From contig CAMLOU010000079.1 in assembly GCA_946481735.1 (NCBI GenBank), positions 1-20,526 of the forward strand: 20,526 nt of DNA. The letters are read 5' to 3'. This DNA is from an uncultured Cellvibrio sp. GTDB taxonomy: Bacteria; Pseudomonadota; Gammaproteobacteria; Pseudomonadales; Cellvibrionaceae. The translations under genes and the position numbers were made by a program. Under the pieces are notes generated by a model. The model ran no database searches. It saw only the letters and a program-made list of their open reading frames with translations, and was not told the DNA's origin. Shown piece by piece: positions 17,034-20,526 of this stretch. How positions within the stretch are numbered: position 1 is the first letter of the stretch; each line of letters begins with the position of its first letter.

Positions 17034-17071
17034 CATCACCGATAATTTTTTAACCATCGGTGATGTTTTTT
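17034..17071. terminator. hairpin at the 3' end of tkt
   Basis: CATCACCGAT (17034-17043) pairs perfectly with ATCGGTGATG (17056-17065) three bases from the tkt stop. The six-T run lies on the plus-strand side. Read with tkt (minus) the stem is preceded by A's and followed by GTCAAGAAATTTTG. It probably ends tkt transcripts, but by its T tract it is better placed to stop plus-strand transcription entering tkt from the repeat region. Confidence 0.55.
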
Positions 17072-17073
17072 CA

Positions 17074-19071
17074 CTACAACAGCTCTTCAACCGTCGCAAC
17101 AATATTGTCCACAGTAAAACCAAAATGCTCCATCAACACACCACCGGGTGCAGACTCACCAAACGTAGTCATACCCACAACGCGACCATCCAGGCCAACA
17201 TACTTGTACCAGAAATCCACATGCGCAGTCTCAACCGCAACACGCGCCAGCACAGACAACGGCAGAACAGACTCTTTGTAAAGCGCATCCTGTTGATCAA
17301 ACACAGAAGTAGACGGCATGGACACCACGCGCACCTTCTTACCTTTCGCTGTCAGCGCTTCCGCCGCCTTCACAGTTACCGCCAACTCAGAACCGGTAGC
17401 AATCAAAATCGCTTCCGGCTCGCCATCGCAATCACTCAACACATAACCACCGCGTGCGATGTTAGCCACCTGCTCAGGTGTGCGTGAAATCGGGTCCAGA
17501 TTCTGACGGCTGAATACCAAAGCACTCGGACCATCTTTGCGCTCAATCGCTGCCTTCCAGGCCACTGCGGATTCAGCACCGTCCGCCGGGCGCCAGGTTT
17601 CCATGTTCGGTGTCATGCGTAAAGTTGCCAACACCTCGATCGGTTGGTGCGTCGGGCCGTCTTCCCCTTGACCGATAGAGTCATGGGTGTAAACGAAGAC
17701 GTTACGCAACTTCATCAGCGCCGCCATACGCACGGCGTTAGCAGCGTATTGTTGGAACATCAAAAAGGTGGCGCCGTACGGGATAAAACCGCCGTGGGCA
17801 GAAATACCGTTCATGATGGCGCTCATACCGAATTCGCGCACACCGTAATAAATGTAATTACCGCTGGCATCTTGTGCGGTCACGCCTTTAGACGTTTTGA
17901 CCAGCGTCAGGTTAGAACCAGCCAGGTCCGCCGAACCGCCGAGCAATTCCGGCAACAAGGCAGCATAAGCAGCGATAGCATTTTGCGAGGCTTTACGGCT
18001 GGCAATTTTCTCGCCTTTGGCCTGACACTCGGCAATAAAGGCTTCCGCTTTTGCAGCGAAGTCTGCCGGCAAATCACCCTTAACAACGCGGCGATCAAAC
18101 TCAGCCGCCAATTCCGGGTGAGCCGCTTTGTAAGCAGCCATCTTGTCGGCCCAGGCTTGTTCGGCACTCGCGCCTTTTTCTACCGCGTTCCAGCCGGCGT
18201 AGATGTCTTCCGGCACCACGAATGGCTCGTAATTCCAGTTCAGGGTTTTACGCACCAGGGCTACTTCATCGTTGCCCAGCGGCGAGCCGTGGGAATCGTG
18301 CGAACCTTGTTTATTTGGTGAACCAAAACCGATCACTGTCTTGCAGCAGATCAATGTCGGCCTGGAGGTTTCTGCACGGGCGGCTTCGATAGCAGCGCGT
18401 ACCGCATTGCTGTCATGACCGTCAACGCCGGGGATGACATGCCAGCCGTAGGCTTCGAAACGCTTCGGCGTATCGTCGGTAAACCAGCCTTCAACATGGC
18501 CGTCGATGGAGATGCCATTGTCATCATAGAAAGCAATTAATTTGCCCAAGCCCAAGGTGCCGGCCAATGAACAGGCTTCGTGGGAGATGCCTTCCATCAT
18601 GCAGCCGTCACCGAGGAAGCAGTAGGTGTAGTGGTCAACAACATCGTGACCTTCACGGTTGAATTGTGCTGCCAGGGTTTTTTCCGCCAGCGCCATACCG
18701 ACGGCGTTAGCGATGCCCTGGCCCAAGGGGCCGGTGGTAGTTTCAACGCCGGGGGTGTAACCGCGCTCCGGGTGACCGGGGGTCGCAGAATGCAGCTGGC
18801 GGAATTGCTTGAGTTGATCCATCGGCAGGTCGTAGCCGGTCAGGTGCAGCAGGGAGTAAATCAGCATGGAGCCGTGGCCGTTAGACAAGACAAAACGGTC
18901 GCGATCAGCCCAGTTGGGGTTCTTGGGGTTGTGCTTCAGGAAGTCATTCCACAGGACTTCGGCGATGTCTGCCATCCCCATCGGCGCGCCGGGGTGGCCG
19001 GAGTTAGCTTTCTGAACGGCGTCCATACTGAGGACGCGAATGGCATTGGCAAGTTCGGTACGAGAAGGCAT
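17074..19071 (-). CDS. tkt: transketolase
   Basis: A 665-residue thiamine-diphosphate enzyme of the pentose phosphate pathway that moves two-carbon units between sugar phosphates. The N-terminal pyrophosphate domain has [12 protein letters not shown] (24-35), [23 protein letters not shown] and the ThDP/Mg motif GDGCMMEG...DDNGISIDG (Gly154-Asp155 and Asn185). The pyrimidine domain has [16 protein letters not shown] with the catalytic glutamate Glu413 and [19 protein letters not shown]. Length matches E. coli TktA (663). The frame is open upstream to 19290, but the extra residues are low-complexity and unlike the family, and AAGGAG precedes the ATG at 19071 by about 11 bases. It diverges from the ArsR-methyltransferase gene and precedes pgk, as in pseudomonads where metK, an ArsR gene, tktA, epd and pgk cluster. 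Confidence 0.98.
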   Translation of the reverse strand: MPSRTELANAIRVLSMDAVQKANSGHPGAPMGMADIAEVLWNDFLKHNPKNPNWADRDRFVLSNGHGSMLIYSLLHLTGYDLPMDQLKQFRQLHSATPGHPERGYTPGVETTTGPLGQGIANAVGMALAEKTLAAQFNREGHDVVDHYTYCFLGDGCMMEGISHEACSLAGTLGLGKLIAFYDDNGISIDGHVEGWFTDDTPKRFEAYGWHVIPGVDGHDSNAVRAAIEAARAETSRPTLICCKTVIGFGSPNKQGSHDSHGSPLGNDEVALVRKTLNWNYEPFVVPEDIYAGWNAVEKGASAEQAWADKMAAYKAAHPELAAEFDRRVVKGDLPADFAAKAEAFIAECQAKGEKIASRKASQNAIAAYAALLPELLGGSADLAGSNLTLVKTSKGVTAQDASGNYIYYGVREFGMSAIMNGISAHGGFIPYGATFLMFQQYAANAVRMAALMKLRNVFVYTHDSIGQGEDGPTHQPIEVLATLRMTPNMETWRPADGAESAVAWKAAIERKDGPSALVFSRQNLDPISRTPEQVANIARGGYVLSDCDGEPEAILIATGSELAVTVKAAEALTAKGKKVRVVSMPSTSVFDQQDALYKESVLPLSVLARVAVETAHVDFWYKYVGLDGRVVGMTTFGESAPGGVLMEHFGFTVDNIVATVEELL

Positions 19072-19304
19072 GAGACTGAATGCTCCTTGATGAGTATGTC
19101 GTTGATTGCTGTTATCTGAGAGTCGGTCTCTGGCGGACCTTTGTTTTACTATCGCCGGCAAGTTTTCGGCCCGATGATGCGGCTCCGTCAAATGAGAAGT
19201 TCTTTCATCGGACAAAATGGGGCGACATTCTCTCTCAGCCGCCGCCGCCCGTAAAGGCAAGATCGGCCGGGAAGCGCACTTTATCGCCAAATAGTCAGAT
19301 TTAC

Positions 19305-19340
19305 CATTATCTATATCAAAAAATTTTGATATAGATAATG
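19305..19340. promoter_or_regulatory. 36-bp palindromic operator upstream of the ArsR-methyltransferase gene
   Basis: CATTATCTATATCAAAA (19305-19321) and its exact complement (19324-19340) flank an AA. On each strand the palindrome contains TATAGATAAT, a good -10-like sequence, so bound protein would cover promoters in either direction. It ends 21 bases before the chosen ATG of the regulator and about 235 bases before tkt. Self-regulation is the simplest reading. The A/T-rich dyad with TATATCAA half-sites is the kind of site I associate with SahR-type regulators, from memory. Confidence 0.7.
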
Positions 19341-19361
19341 CATCCTGCTAGACTGCCCGGC

Positions 19362-20375
19362 ATGAATCAACTCCAAAAAGCCCCTACCGCCCTTGATGAG
19401 GGCAACCCCACCGAGGCAAGCCTCGATCAACTCGCCGGTTTACTCAAAGCGGCGGGTGACCCTTTGCGGCTCGATATCCTGCGGGTGTTGGCCCAGGATT
19501 CATTCGGGGTACTGGAGCTGTGCCAGATCTTTTCGATCAAACAATCCGGCATGAGCCACCATTTAAAAGTATTGACCAGCGCCGGTTTGTTGACCTCTCG
19601 CCGCGAAGGCAATTCCATCTTTTATCGCCGCGCGTTTTTTGCGCCGGATCATCCGCTCAATGCGTTGCAGCAACAATTGTTTGCCACGATTGACCAACAG
19701 CCGGTGTCGGCTGCTGTGGCGCAGCAGCTGCACCAGTTGCACTACGAACGCAGCCAGGCGGCACAATTATTTTTCAGCGAGAACGCGCATAAATTCCGCG
19801 CACAGCAGGATTTGATTGCAAGCTATCCGGTGTATGCCGAGCAGATGACCCAGTTGCTCAATAGCACACGCTTACCCGACAGGCATTTGGTGCTGGAAGT
19901 AGGCCCCGGTGAGGGGGAGTTTCTGGCGGTATTGTCACAGCGTTTTAAACAGGTGGTTGCACTGGATAACGCGGCCAGCATGCTGGAAAAAGCCAAGGCG
20001 TTCGCGGCCGAAAAAAAGCTGCGCAACATCGAATTTATTCACGGCGACACGCGTTCCCTGCAAGAGCATAAGGTGCTGGCGGATTGCATCGTTGTCAATA
20101 TGGTGTTGCACCATACGCCTTCGCCCGCCGATATCTTTGCCGATTTAAGTAAGGCGTTGACACCCGGCGGCGCGTTATTAATTACCGATTTATGTCGCCA
20201 CGAACAGGTTTGGGCGCGCGATGCTTGTGGTGATTTGTGGCAGGGTTTTGAGCCACAGGATTTTACCCGTTGGGCAACGGCGGCGGGGCTGGATGAAGGC
20301 CAGAGTGTTTATTTTGCGTTGCGCAATGGTTTTCAAATTCAGTTGCGGCAGTTTTTTAAGTCGCGAGAGAATTAA
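19362..20375 (+). CDS. ArsR-family regulator fused to a SAM-dependent methyltransferase domain (SahR-like)
   Basis: With the ATG at 19362 the protein has 337 residues. The N-terminal winged helix (about 22-95) shows LKAAGDPLRLDILRVL, then the recognition helix KQSGMSHHLKVLTSAGLL and the wing RREGNSIFYR. The metal-sensing CxC motif of ArsR/SmtB is absent (ELCQIF has a single Cys). After a helical linker, the C-terminal domain has methyltransferase motif I VLEVGPGEGEF (177-187), the acidic residue Asp202 after strand 2, HGDTRSL and the UbiE-like MVLHHTPSP. A regulator of this build next to tkt and metK fits SahR, which senses S-adenosylhomocysteine and controls the methionine cycle. An ATG at 19338 would begin inside the operator, so I prefer 19362, although its Shine-Dalgarno is weak. 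metK is the expected neighbour beyond the right edge. Confidence 0.92.
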   Translation: MNQLQKAPTALDEGNPTEASLDQLAGLLKAAGDPLRLDILRVLAQDSFGVLELCQIFSIKQSGMSHHLKVLTSAGLLTSRREGNSIFYRRAFFAPDHPLNALQQQLFATIDQQPVSAAVAQQLHQLHYERSQAAQLFFSENAHKFRAQQDLIASYPVYAEQMTQLLNSTRLPDRHLVLEVGPGEGEFLAVLSQRFKQVVALDNAASMLEKAKAFAAEKKLRNIEFIHGDTRSLQEHKVLADCIVVNMVLHHTPSPADIFADLSKALTPGGALLITDLCRHEQVWARDACGDLWQGFEPQDFTRWATAAGLDEGQSVYFALRNGFQIQLRQFFKSREN

Positions 20376-20424
20376 TTTTATAAACGTTTGAGTTTGATAC
20401 GTGTAGCAAGACCGTTCAATCCGA

Positions 20425-20502
20425 TAGGTGTTGGTATTCAAAAACGCACAAGTACATCCCTGTAGCTCCCGCGCGTCATCCCTGACGCGAGGGTTTTGAA
20501 TA
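20425..20502 (-). repeat. structured repeat element, copy 2, flanked by CCGA
   Basis: Perfect 19-base arms (TAGGTGTTGGTATTCAAAA at 20425-20443 and its complement at 20484-20502) enclose, on the minus strand, a hairpin with one mismatch (around CGCGTCA-GGGA-TGACGCG). This is followed by the core GAGCTACAGGGATGTACTTG and GCGT. The core matches the element at 16887-16994, while the arms differ in sequence. CCGA stands immediately outside both ends (20421-20424 and 20503-20506), which could be a 4-bp target duplication or chance. There is no T tract, so it is not a terminator for the upstream regulator gene. Confidence 0.75.
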
Positions 20503-20526
20503 CCAACACCTACCGACTTGAACTCA

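Noticed and set aside
17644..18321. 225-residue plus-strand frame opposite tkt
   Set aside because: Antisense shadow of a highly conserved enzyme gene.
19338..19361. Upstream ATG start for the ArsR-methyltransferase gene
   Set aside because: This ATG is formed by the last bases of the palindromic operator, so it would lie at or before the transcription start; the ATG at 19362 is more plausible.

Overview
The window looks like chromosome from a polysaccharide-degrading gammaproteobacterium of the Cellvibrionaceae (Cellvibrio, Saccharophagus or Teredinibacter type). The main evidence is two very large secreted GH16 enzymes whose modules are joined by long poly-serine linkers, a habit of that group. 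A third, lipid-anchored GH16 enzyme, a TonB-dependent receptor, and a pgk / tkt / ArsR-methyltransferase block like that of pseudomonads support this. The assignment rests on gene content and style, not on a database search.

Layout. Positions 1-1000 hold a small four-helix membrane protein (+) and a convergent group II truncated haemoglobin (-). Positions 1018-7924 hold two minus-strand GH16 beta-glucanase-like enzymes (1190 and 1054 aa). Each ends in a poly-Ser linker and two near-identical discoidin/CBM32-like modules. A dispersed-repeat-like hairpin lies between them, and a strong terminator follows the second. Positions 7925-8640 are a long divergent control region. Positions 8641-13707 hold a plus-strand cluster: a YfiR/DUF4154 periplasmic protein, a hybrid sensor histidine kinase and a TonB-dependent receptor. 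A perfect 11-bp hairpin separates it from the convergent lipoprotein GH16 gene (13773-15362, -), which carries Ig-like and malectin/CBM57-like domains.

Positions 15605-20375 are a central-metabolism block: pgk (-), tkt (-) and a divergent ArsR-type regulator fused to a SAM-dependent methyltransferase (+). A 36-bp palindrome overlaps the probable promoter of the regulator gene. In Pseudomonas the comparable order, as I recall it, is metK - ArsR - tktA - epd - pgk. Here epd is missing between tkt and pgk, and metK is predicted just beyond the right edge.

How the genes may work together. The GH16 enzymes probably cut beta-1,3- or mixed-linkage glucans outside the cell and at its surface. The receptor could import a product or a cofactor, and the YfiR-kinase pair could sense conditions in the periplasm. 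The link between the sensor/receptor cluster and the glucanases is inference from position alone.

The least explained signals are two structured repeats (16887-16994 and 20425-20502). They share a conserved single-stranded core and an internal hairpin, but are enclosed by long self-complementary arms of different sequence. The 19305-19340 operator and the unfamiliar modules of the GH16 enzymes also merit attention.
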